DNA from: a virus
DNA: 62,991 bases
Direction: 5' to 3' (one strand)
IMG/VR virus record: IMGVR_UViG_3300010375_000003
Location: 1 to 62,991 of that record
Under the pieces are notes generated by a model. It had not been told where the DNA came from. It made no database searches and saw only the letters and a list, made by a program, of their open reading frames with translations. Positions 7,344 through 14,336 of this stretch are shown here, one piece after another; position 1 is the stretch's first letter; each line of letters begins with the position of its first letter. The position numbers and the translations under genes are program-made.

Positions 7344-8608
7344 CAGGTTTCGACCGCGAACACGGCATGCTCGGGCTTCGCGAACGCCAGCTTCGAGGTG
7401 TCGTGCGGATCGCGGAATGTGCTCGCCCAGGCGGCGAGCAGCGATTCCCCGGCCTCGCCGCCATAGTGCGACCCGTTGACGATCATCTGGTAGCGTTTGA
7501 TCGACCCGTCCGGTTCGGGCGTCGAGTTGAGCACGTCGATGAGGTGATAGCGGCCGGCGCTGTCCTCGACCCGCCACAGCTTGCCGGTACGGAGGCCAAC
7601 GCGCGGATCATCCGCGCCGGCTTCATCGATCACCCTGCCGCCGATCGCCTCGATCCAGTCCTGGCCGGCATGCGCGCCATAGACGCGCGCCATGACGCGC
7701 CGGATCTCGGCGTTGGGTTCGCCCTTGATCTTCTCGGGCGTGATCTCCTGCGGCCGCTCGACGATCCAGTCGGGCACGCGGACGCCGTTGACGGCATGGA
7801 TGCCCCAGCCGTCGGCATAGACCAGCGCCGGCCCGGTGAGGCTGTGCAGGCGGTTGGCGGTATCGCGCTGGATGAGCTTGGGTCGGTCGCAGATGACGAC
7901 GGCGCGTTCGAATGGCCACCACCATCCGCATTGCTCGGAGACGGCGATCATGGTCCGGCCGGCGGGCGGCAGATCGACGCCATTGGCCGCGTGGGCGCTA
8001 GCCCATGCGGCCCAAGCCATATCCATGCTGCCGTAACCGGCCCTCCAGACCTGAGCCCCGACCTGATCCCAGACCTGAGCCCCGACCTGATCCCAGACCT
8101 GATCCCAGACCTGAGCCCCGACCTGATCCCAGACCTGATCCCAGACCTGAGCCCTGACCTGATCCCAGACCTGAGCCCTGACCTGATCCCCGACCTGAGC
8201 CCTGACCTGAGCCCCGACCTGAGCCCAGACCTGATCCCTGACCTGATCCCCGACCTGAGCCCAGACCTGATCCCTGACCTGATCCCTGACCTGATCCCTG
8301 ACCTGATCCCAGACCTGATCCCTGACCTGAGCCCAGACCTGATCCCTGACCTGATCCCTGACGGGGTTTCCAGAGATCGCCGCGCCGCTAAGCAGCGCCG
8401 CGGCGATCACGCCCTGGTACGGCGAGTCCATCCAGACGATCAGGCGTGGCGCCTCGCGACCGAGCGCGACGTAGTGCGCCCGCATCGCAGCTTCGGCCGG
8501 CGGCCGGTCGCATGGCGTGACCGACAGGCCGACGCGAAGCCCGTGCGCGCGAAACGTCGCGAGCTCGGCCACCTGCTCGGCGGTGAGCGCTTCGATCTTG
8601 CGGCCCAT
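7343..8608 (-). CDS. DUF6745-like protein with 26 tandem tetrapeptides
   Basis: 421 residues in three parts. Residues 1-80 form an N-terminal domain (LRVGLSVTPCDRPPAEAAM, then PRLIVWMDSPYQG). Residues 85-188 are 26 perfect copies of [DA]-Q-V-[RWG]. Residues 190-421 form a C-terminal domain (LHSLTGPALVYADGWGIH). The two domains match what I know of DUF6745, found in actinobacteria and phages, function unknown, often with such a repeat between them. Each repeat is 12 bases and varies only at two positions. The next gene downstream is coupled by TGATG. Confidence 0.75.
   Translation of the reverse strand: MGRKIEALTAEQVAELATFRAHGLRVGLSVTPCDRPPAEAAMRAHYVALGREAPRLIVWMDSPYQGVIAAALLSGAAISGNPVRDQVRDQVWAQVRDQVWDQVRDQVRDQVRDQVWAQVGDQVRDQVWAQVGAQVRAQVGDQVRAQVWDQVRAQVWDQVWDQVGAQVWDQVWDQVGAQVWDQVGAQVWRAGYGSMDMAWAAWASAHAANGVDLPPAGRTMIAVSEQCGWWWPFERAVVICDRPKLIQRDTANRLHSLTGPALVYADGWGIHAVNGVRVPDWIVERPQEITPEKIKGEPNAEIRRVMARVYGAHAGQDWIEAIGGRVIDEAGADDPRVGLRTGKLWRVEDSAGRYHLIDVLNSTPEPDGSIKRYQMIVNGSHYGGEAGESLLAAWASTFRDPHDTSKLAFAKPEHAVFAVET
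8045..8356 (-). repeat. 12-bp tandem repeat array, 26 units
   Basis: Twenty-six head-to-tail 12-base units with no insertion or deletion, inside the DUF6745-like gene. On the plus strand the unit is CCTGA[T/G]CCC[A/T/C]GA, and only the bracketed bases vary. They decide Asp or Ala and Trp, Arg or Gly. All six combinations occur: DQVR 7, DQVW 6, AQVW 5, AQVG 3, DQVG 3, AQVR 2. Confidence 0.95.
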
Positions 8609-8949
8609 CAGTCGACCACCTGGCTGATCATCTCGCCGTCGTCCTCGACCTGGACGAGCTGCTGGTAGCGGCCGTCCGGCAAGTCGATCGGATCGTGCTC
8701 TTCATGGAGCAGGCGAGCGCCGCCACCACGAATATCCAGGATCTGGGCGCCCGTGGTGATGTCGCGGAACATCCGGACGTTGTCGGGCGTGTCGAACGAG
8801 AAGCTACAGCCCTCGATCCGGTGGTGATGGCCGGTCGCCTCGCCCAGAGCGAGCACGAGCTTGCCGTGTTCCGGCTCGACCTGCGTCAAGCCTTCCAGCG
8901 TGCCGAGATAGGGGATCAGTGGAACATCCCCCTGCCGATAGTTTTCCAT
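8608..8949 (-). CDS. Conserved small phage protein (HEEH motif)
   Basis: 113 residues from ATG at 8949, which has GAGGA upstream; the longer frame is not supported. Marks: YRQGDVPLIP near the start, GEATGHHHRI in the middle, LLHEEHDPIDLPDGRYQ near the end. Related proteins (QGDV ... GEATGH.H ... HEEH ... LP.G.Y) occur in many bacteria and phages, in my recollection also beside DUF6745 genes, so the two may work together. The histidines suggest metal binding, perhaps a cupin-like barrel. Function unknown. Confidence 0.65.
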   Translation of the reverse strand: MENYRQGDVPLIPYLGTLEGLTQVEPEHGKLVLALGEATGHHHRIEGCSFSFDTPDNVRMFRDITTGAQILDIRGGGARLLHEEHDPIDLPDGRYQQLVQVEDDGEMISQVVD

Positions 8950-9017
8950 GTCAGTCCTCTTCGTTGCCCGGCCGCCATTCGGCCGGAGGTTGGTGATTCT
9001 GGCGAGCGCCGCCGGCG

Positions 9018-9437
9018 TCACACCTTGCCTCCGGCGATCACCGCCAGTGGCGGCGGCTCGGAGGTGAAATCGGGGTGCTTGTTCGCCATGTGCTGCGCGA
9101 GCTGGGCGAAGGTCCGGTTGCAGCAGGGGCAAACGCCAGCCTTGGCGCGGTTGCGCAGGCGCGTAGTCTGACCCTTATAGGCCGATGCGCTACGCTCCGC
9201 GGCTTCGCGATGCTCGCGCTGCCAGGTGATCTCGTCGTCCTTCTGGGCGATCCGCTGCGTCAAGCGCTGGTTCTCGCGCCGCAGCTTGTCCTCGGGCGTC
9301 TCCCCTTGTGGGAAATGTTGCGAATGCCCCCATGGACAATGGAATGGTTGTGACGACCGCCGCAGCGTCGCCTCGGTTTCGGGGTTGAGCATGAACTGCT
9401 CGCCGCATTTGTAGCATTTGAGCCAATGGTTGGTCAT
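9018..9437 (-). CDS. Zinc-finger protein with coiled coil
   Basis: 139 residues from ATG at 9437 (ATGA overlap with the upstream stop). Order: an N-terminal zinc ribbon half (LKCYKCGEQF) completed by FHCPWGH, a coiled coil of about 50 residues (DKLRRENQRLTQRI), and a C-terminal C2H2-type finger (VCPCCNRTFAQLAQHMANKH). Probably binds nucleic acid. It lies early in the left operon. Target unknown. Confidence 0.65.
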   Translation of the reverse strand: MTNHWLKCYKCGEQFMLNPETEATLRRSSQPFHCPWGHSQHFPQGETPEDKLRRENQRLTQRIAQKDDEITWQREHREAAERSASAYKGQTTRLRNRAKAGVCPCCNRTFAQLAQHMANKHPDFTSEPPPLAVIAGGKV

Positions 9438-9673
9438 CGACCTGCCCCCAGCCCAATCTTGTGGCGATTGTACCCAGGTACGCTGAGCCTGATCTGCCAG
9501 CGGCGGGTCAGCCAATGCTGCCGGCGCTCGACAAAGCCCCCGCGCGCCGCGCTCTCGACACGCATCGACGGCCAGGCCAGGCCCCGCGTCGCGCGGCCCT
9601 CGGATTGCCAGTGCTCGTCGAGCCGCTTGAGCAGCGGCAGTGCCAGATCGGCCCAGATCGGTTCGCGGCTCAT
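9434..9673 (-). CDS. Hypothetical small protein
   Basis: 79 residues from ATG at 9673 (MSREPIWADLALPLLKRL). The start overlaps the upstream stop and the stop overlaps the next start by four bases. Basic and Arg/Trp-rich; no domain recognised. Confidence 0.55.
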   Translation of the reverse strand: MSREPIWADLALPLLKRLDEHWQSEGRATRGLAWPSMRVESAARGGFVERRQHWLTRRWQIRLSVPGYNRHKIGLGAGR

Positions 9674-9933
9674 AGATGCATCCCGCTGCGATCGATGCGC
9701 GCGCAGAGGTTGAAGCCCTGGCCACGTGCCAGGACGGTCACGACATTCGCGCCGTCGAGGATCAGGCGGGCGCCGCAACCGAGAACAACGGTTTCGCACC
9801 CGAACGCGGCCGCCTTGGCGATCGCCCGGTCGTGGGTGTGAATGATCGCGCGAGCGTCATCCAGCGTGGCGGCGGGGTCGACACGCTCGATCCAACGCCG
9901 CGCGGCGTGCGCACTGACAGTCACGCCGATCAT
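9670..9933 (-). CDS. Hypothetical small protein
   Basis: 87 residues beginning MIGVTVSAHAARRWIERVDP, then a helix and three likely strands (CETVVLGCGARLILDG, VVTVLARG). The alpha-beta order recalls small RelE/DUF4258-like barrels, but no catalytic set is recognisable. Coupled to both neighbours by four-base overlaps. Confidence 0.55.
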   Translation of the reverse strand: MIGVTVSAHAARRWIERVDPAATLDDARAIIHTHDRAIAKAAAFGCETVVLGCGARLILDGANVVTVLARGQGFNLCARIDRSGMHL

Positions 9934-10712
9934 GCCGGCATACCCTTGCGCAGCGTCAGGATGCCAGTATCGACGCTGGTGCCGCTGGCCTTGAACGACC
10001 CGTCAGGCAGCATTTCCCAATGATTGAGATGGCGCGCGACGAAGCTGCGGAAGTCGGCCGATTGCCTATCGGTGGCAAAGGTCCAATGCGGCGACATCAC
10101 CGCGACCAGGATGCCGCCATGACGCAGGAACTCGGATGCCCGCATCACATGTGCCATGTCCTGGCCGCGGGAGAATGGCGGGTTCATCAGCACCCGGTCG
10201 ATCGGCGCGGCCGCGGTCGGTTGCCACTCCGTGAAGTCGGCATGCCAAAGCCCGCAGCCATGCTGGGCGTGCAGCAATGCCGCCAGCGCCTCGACCAGCT
10301 TGAAATCCTGCTCCACCACGGTGATGTAGCAATCCAGCCGGATCGGCTCGGCGAGCAAGGCCCCTGCCCCGGCGCTGGGCTCCAGGATGTGCATGCCGGG
10401 CGCCAGCAGCGCCCGTTCCCACACCTTGGCGGCAACGGCGACAGGCGTGAAGAATTGCTCCTGCGCCCGCTTCTGGTCGACGGCGAAGCCGGTCCCGAGC
10501 GCGTCGGCCAGCTCGCCGCCAATACCCGAGGCGAAGACATGGCCACCGGCGCGGCGATCCCATTTGCCGCCAAGCGCCTTGAGGACCTTGTCGACCGCGG
10601 CATACAGCGCGCGGTCGAGTTGCCCCTCGGGCAGGCGCACGACGCTGCCGTCGACGCTGCTGCTCTCCAGGACGTCCTTGACGTCGGGCGAAATACTGAC
10701 CCCCCGCGCCAT
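9930..10712 (-). CDS. DNA adenine-N6 methyltransferase
   Basis: 260 residues. The SAM-dependent N6-adenine methyltransferase marks are in order: QFFTP at 86-90, motif I EPSAGAG at 111-117, and the catalytic NPPF at 177-180 (RVLMNPPFS). A target-recognition part is not obvious, as in other small phage methylases. It could protect phage DNA or modify host sites. A second, unrelated-looking adenine methylase is encoded at 28379-29122. The start overlaps the upstream stop as TGATG. Confidence 0.85.
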   Translation of the reverse strand: MARGVSISPDVKDVLESSSVDGSVVRLPEGQLDRALYAAVDKVLKALGGKWDRRAGGHVFASGIGGELADALGTGFAVDQKRAQEQFFTPVAVAAKVWERALLAPGMHILEPSAGAGALLAEPIRLDCYITVVEQDFKLVEALAALLHAQHGCGLWHADFTEWQPTAAAPIDRVLMNPPFSRGQDMAHVMRASEFLRHGGILVAVMSPHWTFATDRQSADFRSFVARHLNHWEMLPDGSFKASGTSVDTGILTLRKGMPA

Positions 10713-10849
10713 CAGAGCGATCCCGTCCCGCGAAGCGCCCGGCCAATCTTCGGCAGATTGGGAACGATCGTCGTGTAGATCGCGATCAGCGATATGCCGA
10801 GGGCGCCGACCAGCAGGACAACGCCTGCCAAATAGAGGGCCGCGCTCAC
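10712..10849 (-). CDS. Small membrane protein (45 aa)
   Basis: Starts at GTG 10849, which overlaps the upstream stop as GTGA. Forty-five residues with one membrane segment (ALYLAGVVLLVGALGISLIA) and a basic C-terminal end. It is a twin in size and topology of the gene just upstream; the pair may be early membrane-acting proteins such as superinfection-exclusion factors. Function is inferred only from topology. Confidence 0.6.
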   Translation of the reverse strand: MSAALYLAGVVLLVGALGISLIAIYTTIVPNLPKIGRALRGTGSL

Positions 10850-10983
10850 AGGATCACCAGGAACACAACGAGGGCGAGGAAAAGCAGGATGCCGACCGCG
10901 ATCTGCGGCTGACCCAGCGCGACCAGCCCAAGCAGCAGCACAGCGAGGATGCCGACCACGGCGATGATCTGCCACGCCGTCAC
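10846..10983 (-). CDS. Small membrane protein (45 aa)
   Basis: GTG start at 10983, again as GTGA with the upstream stop. Forty-five residues, nearly all hydrophobic, forming two membrane segments (IIAVVGILAVLLLGLVAL and VGILLFLALVVFLVIL) with a short turn between. Part of a tandem pair of tiny membrane proteins. Function unknown. Confidence 0.6.
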   Translation of the reverse strand: MTAWQIIAVVGILAVLLLGLVALGQPQIAVGILLFLALVVFLVIL

Positions 10984-11336
10984 TTCGCACCGCCCTTGGC
11001 GCGCCCGACAAAACCGTCGGCGCTGACCGTCTCGGTCAGGCCCGATGGCGAGATGATCTTGATCGATCCGTCGCGGCCCCTGGCCAGCACCGGGCACTCG
11101 AATTGGTATTGCGGTGCCGCTGACCCTTTCGGCCAATACATTTCACGCGTCGTCGCGTTGCGCGTGACCGTTATGGTTTCGCAATGGGTCGGGTGAAGGC
11201 CCGCGTCCGTCATCGCGCGATATTGCTGCGCGGTAAGCGGCCGCCCATCGATGATCGTGCCATACCAGGGGTTCGGCTTTGACGGCGTGACGTAGAGCGT
11301 CTCCGGCTGGCGCCCGATGATATCGGCCGCGGTCAT
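10980..11336 (-). CDS. Hypothetical protein
   Basis: 118 residues. The N-terminal part reads LYVTPSKPNPWYGTIIDGRPL, followed by MTDAGLHPTHCETITVTRNA and a polar C-terminus. It looks soluble. No known family. Four-base overlaps on both sides. Confidence 0.55.
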   Translation of the reverse strand: MTAADIIGRQPETLYVTPSKPNPWYGTIIDGRPLTAQQYRAMTDAGLHPTHCETITVTRNATTREMYWPKGSAAPQYQFECPVLARGRDGSIKIISPSGLTETVSADGFVGRAKGGAK

Positions 11337-11773
11337 GCCGGCACCTGGATGAGCCCGAAGGCTAGGCAGCGAGCCTCGGCATGGACGCGCGCCAGTTGCG
11401 CGGTTGCGACGGCGCGCTGAGCGACCGCCAGCGCGCTCTGCGCCTCCGTCTCATGGTCGCGGGCCTCGCGATCGTCGCGGAGGAGTTTGCTGCGAACCTC
11501 CCCGGCGATCGATGCGCCGCCATTCCGTCGGTCAAGCTCGGCGCTGATCAGGCCGATCAGCGCGGGCGGATCGATGTCGATCCGTTCGGAGCGCAGGACG
11601 ATCTCGCCGAACAACTCGGCGATCCGTTCGATCCGCGGTGTGGGGTGCTGGGAGTTCAGCCGGACCTCGGCGACGATCAGGTCGCGGATTTCGGCGAGGT
11701 CGGCCAGCTTGTCCTCGACCGCCTGGGCGATGTCGGGATTGGCCGAAACTTCGGTAATGGGCGAATGCAACAC
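11333..11773 (-). CDS. Hypothetical protein, first gene of the left operon
   Basis: 146 residues from a GTG at 11773 with GGGAG correctly spaced before it. Mostly helical and charged, with a C-terminal alanine-rich helix (SALAVAQRAVATAQLARVHA) that could be a coiled coil. As the promoter-proximal gene it should be expressed first after induction, so an early takeover or regulatory role is plausible but unproven. Confidence 0.6.
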   Translation of the reverse strand: MLHSPITEVSANPDIAQAVEDKLADLAEIRDLIVAEVRLNSQHPTPRIERIAELFGEIVLRSERIDIDPPALIGLISAELDRRNGGASIAGEVRSKLLRDDREARDHETEAQSALAVAQRAVATAQLARVHAEARCLAFGLIQVPA

Positions 11774-11830
11774 GGTGATCTCCCGTCACCGTCTTCGTGT
11801 CGCAGAGGCGACAGATCAGGTGCGGAACGA

Positions 11831-11860
11831 TCTATGCATTATGCATTGGCATTCGGTCAA
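11831..11860 (-). promoter_or_regulatory. Likely promoter of the left operon
   Basis: On the minus strand TTGACC (11860-11855) is followed after 18 bases by CATAGA (11836-11831). The predicted start lies about 50 bases before the GTG of the first gene. The -10 lies inside an operator-like 13-mer and the same CATAGA appears in the rightward promoter, so both should be repressed together. Inferred from sequence. Confidence 0.55.
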
Positions 11861-11874
11861 GTGCAAAATGCATA
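11831..11874. promoter_or_regulatory. Left operator region, two sites
   Basis: TATGCATTATGCA at 11833-11845 is the exact complement of the site at 13278-13290. A second copy, TGCAAAATGCATA at 11862-11874, has one mismatch. They flank and overlap the predicted promoter. Sharing this motif with the repressor-cro region makes them candidate repressor/Cro binding sites. Confidence 0.7.
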
Positions 11875-11898
11875 GGCCGAATTAATTGCGCGCTGCGG

Positions 11899-12255
11899 CT
11901 ATACGCTCACCGCGGCGTCGTGGATTTCCGACGCGGCGCGGCGGAAGACCTCTTCACCCCATTGGTTGAAGCTCATCCCGGCCAGATCCGCGGCGCGCAC
12001 GACCAGGGCGTGTAGTTCTGGATCGACGCGCATGGACAGGCGCCCAGAGAATGGGCGCTCAGGCTCTTTCCCTGCGCGATCGCAGGCCGAATGGTAGGAA
12101 TCGACCGCGTCCTTGAAGGCTTGCACGATCCGGGCCGGCGTATCGGCATGGAAGGACACGATATCCTCGATGCCGGCGAGTCGCCCGGTCAGCAGAAGAT
12201 CCTCTGGATCGAACTCGATCCGCGCATACTGCCCCTTGTAGGTGATCGGCCTCAT
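11899..12255 (-). CDS. hicB: HicB-like antitoxin
   Basis: 118 residues with the HicB layout: a partial RNase-H-like N-terminal fold (ITYKGQYARIEFDPEDLLL, then GIEDIVSFHAD) and a C-terminal ribbon-helix-helix (GRLSMRVDPELHALVVRAA, then MSFNQWGEEVFRRA). HicB neutralises HicA and represses its own operon. The start overlaps the toxin stop by four bases, the usual toxin-first order. In a prophage the pair may stabilise the lysogen or act in abortive infection. Confidence 0.85.
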   Translation of the reverse strand: MRPITYKGQYARIEFDPEDLLLTGRLAGIEDIVSFHADTPARIVQAFKDAVDSYHSACDRAGKEPERPFSGRLSMRVDPELHALVVRAADLAGMSFNQWGEEVFRRAASEIHDAAVSV

Positions 12256-12503
12256 GGTGCTACTCCCAAACGCATGAGATAGTCGCGCACCGCCATGATC
12301 GTATAATGCCGGGTCGGGTGCGCTTGCTCCGGCCTAACGAAGCTTCCGATGGCATCATCCCGCTCGAACGTGACGCGGTCGCCGTCTTCCTGCACCAGGT
12401 CGCATCCGATCATCAGCAGCAAGTCTTCGATCGCACTCCATTCGATCGACGGCACCGGATCGGCGAAGATCGCCTCGAGCGTATCGCGGTGCATTCCATC
12501 CAT
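12252..12503 (-). CDS. hicA: HicA-like toxin, possibly with altered active site
   Basis: 83 residues (an inner ATG at 12494 would give 80). It matches the alphaproteobacterial HicA-like pattern: TLEAIFADPVPSIEWSAIE, a loop with DRVTF, then SFVRPEQAHPTRHY and a last helix AVRDYLMRLGV. HicA proteins are double-stranded-RBD-like mRNA interferases. Relatives as I recall them read FHRPHP here, so the first histidine appears to be Val. The toxin may be weak or use another histidine (His in EQAHP or TRHY). Confidence 0.7.
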   Translation of the reverse strand: MDGMHRDTLEAIFADPVPSIEWSAIEDLLLMIGCDLVQEDGDRVTFERDDAIGSFVRPEQAHPTRHYTIMAVRDYLMRLGVAP

Positions 12504-12752
12504 ACGCTGTCATGATCCGCTGTCTGGGCATCCCTGGTGTCGCAATCTGCCGCCAAGCACTGCCTCCGTCCAGCGCCTCGTCAATGATTCCGCAATACAC
12601 GTAGTTCGATCAATGATTTACTCGGCCAATATTGCCGCTGGTGTTGTTGGACAATATGGAACAAATATAGAACATGGAGAGGGCGACTCAGCCGCTGACA
12701 TTACGGGAGCCGGCCTGCGAGGTCGGGTGCCGGACGTGCGACATGGGCTGCG

Positions 12753-13226
12753 CTATTCTTCCCGCCCGCTTGCGCTGGTGGGAGCGCGAGGTCGAACGCC
12801 TGTGCCGGGAGATATCGCTTTGCCCGACCGCCGATCTCCGGCTTGACCAACGCCGTGAGCTTGAAGGAGCTCTAGCTGGTCATGAAGGCTTGAAGCGACA
12901 ATGGGCGGATAGTCCGCGAGGCGCGCGCCTGGCTGAACTTCCATCAGCGCCAGCCGCACCATTTCTTCGAGCTGCTCGACACTAGGGATATCGATCCGCT
13001 CATCCGGCACGTCGTCGATCGATCCCTTGCCGTAAAGCAGCCATTCCTCAGAGACCTTGAACTTCCGAGCATATTGCGGCGCGCTCTTTGCGGGAAATCC
13101 ACGATGTCCGTTTTCGTGGCCGGCATAGGTGCCCTCCGGAATTCCCATCGACTTAGCCGCGGCCGCGGCAGACAGAAATCCGGCGCGTGTTCTGGCCTGA
13201 CGCAGGCGTTCGCTGGGCGTGCTCAT
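12753..13226 (-). CDS. Phage repressor, short type without peptidase domain
   Basis: 157 residues from ATG at 13226. A Cro/CI-type helix-turn-helix spans about 5-60 (ERLRQARTRAGF, then AAAAKSMGIPEGTYAGHENG as the turn and recognition helix, then SEEWLLYGKG). The rest is an acidic helical segment and a basic, disordered tail. No S24 self-cleavage domain follows, so RecA-driven autocleavage is not expected and induction must use another route. It is divergent from the Cro-like gene across shared operators. There is no ribosome site before the ATG and the operator abuts the start codon, so the message may be leaderless. Confidence 0.8.
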   Translation of the reverse strand: MSTPSERLRQARTRAGFLSAAAAAKSMGIPEGTYAGHENGHRGFPAKSAPQYARKFKVSEEWLLYGKGSIDDVPDERIDIPSVEQLEEMVRLALMEVQPGARLADYPPIVASSLHDQLELLQAHGVGQAGDRRSGKAISPGTGVRPRAPTSASGREE

Positions 13227-13292
13227 GCATAACGCATAGCCGCTGCCTCTATGCAAAAGGCACTTGCGTTGCTGCTGTGCATAATGCATAGA
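13226..13292. promoter_or_regulatory. Right operator region, three sites
   Basis: Between repressor and cro lie TGCATAACGCATA (13226-13238, one mismatch), TATGCAAAAGGCA (13250-13262, weaker) and TGCATAATGCATA (13278-13290). The last, with its two flanking bases, is identical to the left operator. Three operators between divergent repressor and cro genes is the lambdoid arrangement. The first touches the repressor ATG and the third ends eight bases before the cro ATG. Confidence 0.75.
13264..13292 (+). promoter_or_regulatory. Likely rightward promoter (cro)
   Basis: TTGCGT at 13264-13269 and CATAGA at 13287-13292 with a 17-base spacer. A start seven bases on falls on the ATG at 13299, so transcript and reading frame would begin together. 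The -10 is shared with the third operator. Inferred from sequence only. Confidence 0.5.
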
Positions 13293-13298
13293 CGCCAC

Positions 13299-13511
13299 AT
13301 GCGAAGTCATCGAGACATTGTGAGCGCCACTGGCCCCGACCTGATCGCGGGACAACGCGGGCTCTCCATCCATACCGTCAGATCATGGGCGCAGCGCAAC
13401 TCCATCCCGGCCGACCAATGGGCCTGGTTCGCAGAACAGGGCCACGCGACGCTGGAGGAACTGGCGATCGCGGTGGCGACGCCAGCCGCTGGCAGACAGG
13501 AAGCGGCATGA
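13299..13511 (+). CDS. Cro/YdaS-like antirepressor
   Basis: 70 residues from ATG at 13299 with a helix-turn-helix: DIVSATGPDLIAGQRG, then LSIHTVRSWAQRNSIPADQW. Small YdaS-type Cro proteins compete with the repressor for operators and favour lytic growth. In-frame ATGs at 13251 and 13284 lie inside the operators and are unlikely. No ribosome site is visible; the predicted transcript starts at the ATG. The stop overlaps the next start as ATGA. Confidence 0.75.
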   Translation: MRSHRDIVSATGPDLIAGQRGLSIHTVRSWAQRNSIPADQWAWFAEQGHATLEELAIAVATPAAGRQEAA

Positions 13512-13831
13512 CGCTCGTCATCGACACCGTCAGCGAGCCCGGTGCCTGGAAGCGTGCGATCGGCCGCGGCTGCCTCGCTAACGCCGAGGCGCGCTGCAAG
13601 GCCTGCGGCGCGACCGATTGCGCGCATCCCGACCCGATCTTCGCCGGCATCGTTCCTCCCCTGCGCGAGCGCGTATTTGGTCGTGCCCTCGCCGGCGGCG
13701 GCTCCCCTGCCGCCGGCGGCTTTGTCCACCAGGTGGCGGGCGACCGACAGACGGATAATCTTGGGGGCATGGAAGAGCGTGGCGGTGTCCATGGGCTAGG
13801 TTCTCCCACGGCAGGCCTCGCAATGTCATGA
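13508..13831 (+). CDS. Hypothetical protein with a small Cys/His motif
   Basis: 107 residues, joined by ATGA to genes on both sides, which supports the frame despite its odd Gly-rich second half. Residues 24-46 hold a compact Cys/His set (GRGCLANAEARCKACGATDC, then AH) that could bind zinc. No family recognised. By position it belongs to the early right regulatory block. Confidence 0.5.
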   Translation: MTLVIDTVSEPGAWKRAIGRGCLANAEARCKACGATDCAHPDPIFAGIVPPLRERVFGRALAGGGSPAAGGFVHQVAGDRQTDNLGGMEERGGVHGLGSPTAGLAMS

Positions 13832-14295
13832 CGAAATCACTGGTCATCACGCAGAGCAGTACGAAACGGCTGTGCGCCGCGGCCCTGGCCGATGCCAAGT
13901 CGAGGCACGACTGGTCGAACCAGGACGCAGGCGACGCGCTCGGCTGCGGCGAAGGCACGATCCGCAACCGTCTGAACACCGACGATGTCGGCAACCAGAT
14001 GACCGTGCACGAACTTCGCCGATCGCTCGGCGCCGACGGCACTCACATCGCAAACAAGATCCTTTCGGGCGACGGCTACCTGGTCGTGCCCGTCACCGCG
14101 GCTGACGCGCCGGATGCATTCGCGCTCGCCGCATCGTCATCGCGCTGCACGGCCGAGCTGATCGAGGCAGCGCAGGACGGATTCGATTTCGACGAGGCAA
14201 CCAGCCTGCTCCCCAAAGTGGTCGAGCAGCGCGAGGGGCTCGCAAGTCTTGAGGTATTGCTTCGCCGCACGATCGCGGAGGGGCCGAAACGATAG
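13828..14295 (+). CDS. HTH regulator, CII-like position
   Basis: 155 residues. An N-terminal helix-turn-helix is likely at 25-60 (DWSNQDAGDALGCGEGTIRN, then RLNTDD), followed by a helical dimerisation-like tail (DEATSLLPKVVEQREGL). Its place two genes after cro and its size suit a phage regulator of the CII/CP76 kind. The assignment rests on order and fold pattern, not on a recognised family. Confidence 0.5.
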   Translation: MTKSLVITQSSTKRLCAAALADAKSRHDWSNQDAGDALGCGEGTIRNRLNTDDVGNQMTVHELRRSLGADGTHIANKILSGDGYLVVPVTAADAPDAFALAASSSRCTAELIEAAQDGFDFDEATSLLPKVVEQREGLASLEVLLRRTIAEGPKR

Positions 14296-14336
14296 GACTG
14301 GCAGCCGGCTAGGGTGCCGGCGGGGAGTGTTGGACA

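Noticed and set aside
8045-8356. The array as a CRISPR or as a diversity-generating variable region
   Set aside because: Units are 12 bp with no spacers, so not CRISPR. A reverse transcriptase and template repeat are absent, and other adenines in each unit do not vary, so not a diversity-generating retroelement.
7367-8668. Plus-strand frame of 433 codons with PDLIPDLSPD repeats
   Set aside because: It is the mirror of the 12-bp array and its flanks, which code for the DUF6745-like protein on the minus strand. A 12-bp repeat without stops keeps several frames open.
12355-12600. Minus-strand frame of 81 codons beginning MYCGIIDEAL
   Set aside because: Mostly overlaps hicA in another frame and loses protein-like character. 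The first 32 codons are not enough to support a gene.
12504-12752. hicAB operator or promoter in the AT-richer gap
   Set aside because: An imperfect palindrome around ACAATATGGAACA and several TATT boxes are visible, but no promoter with acceptable spacing stands out, so none is called.
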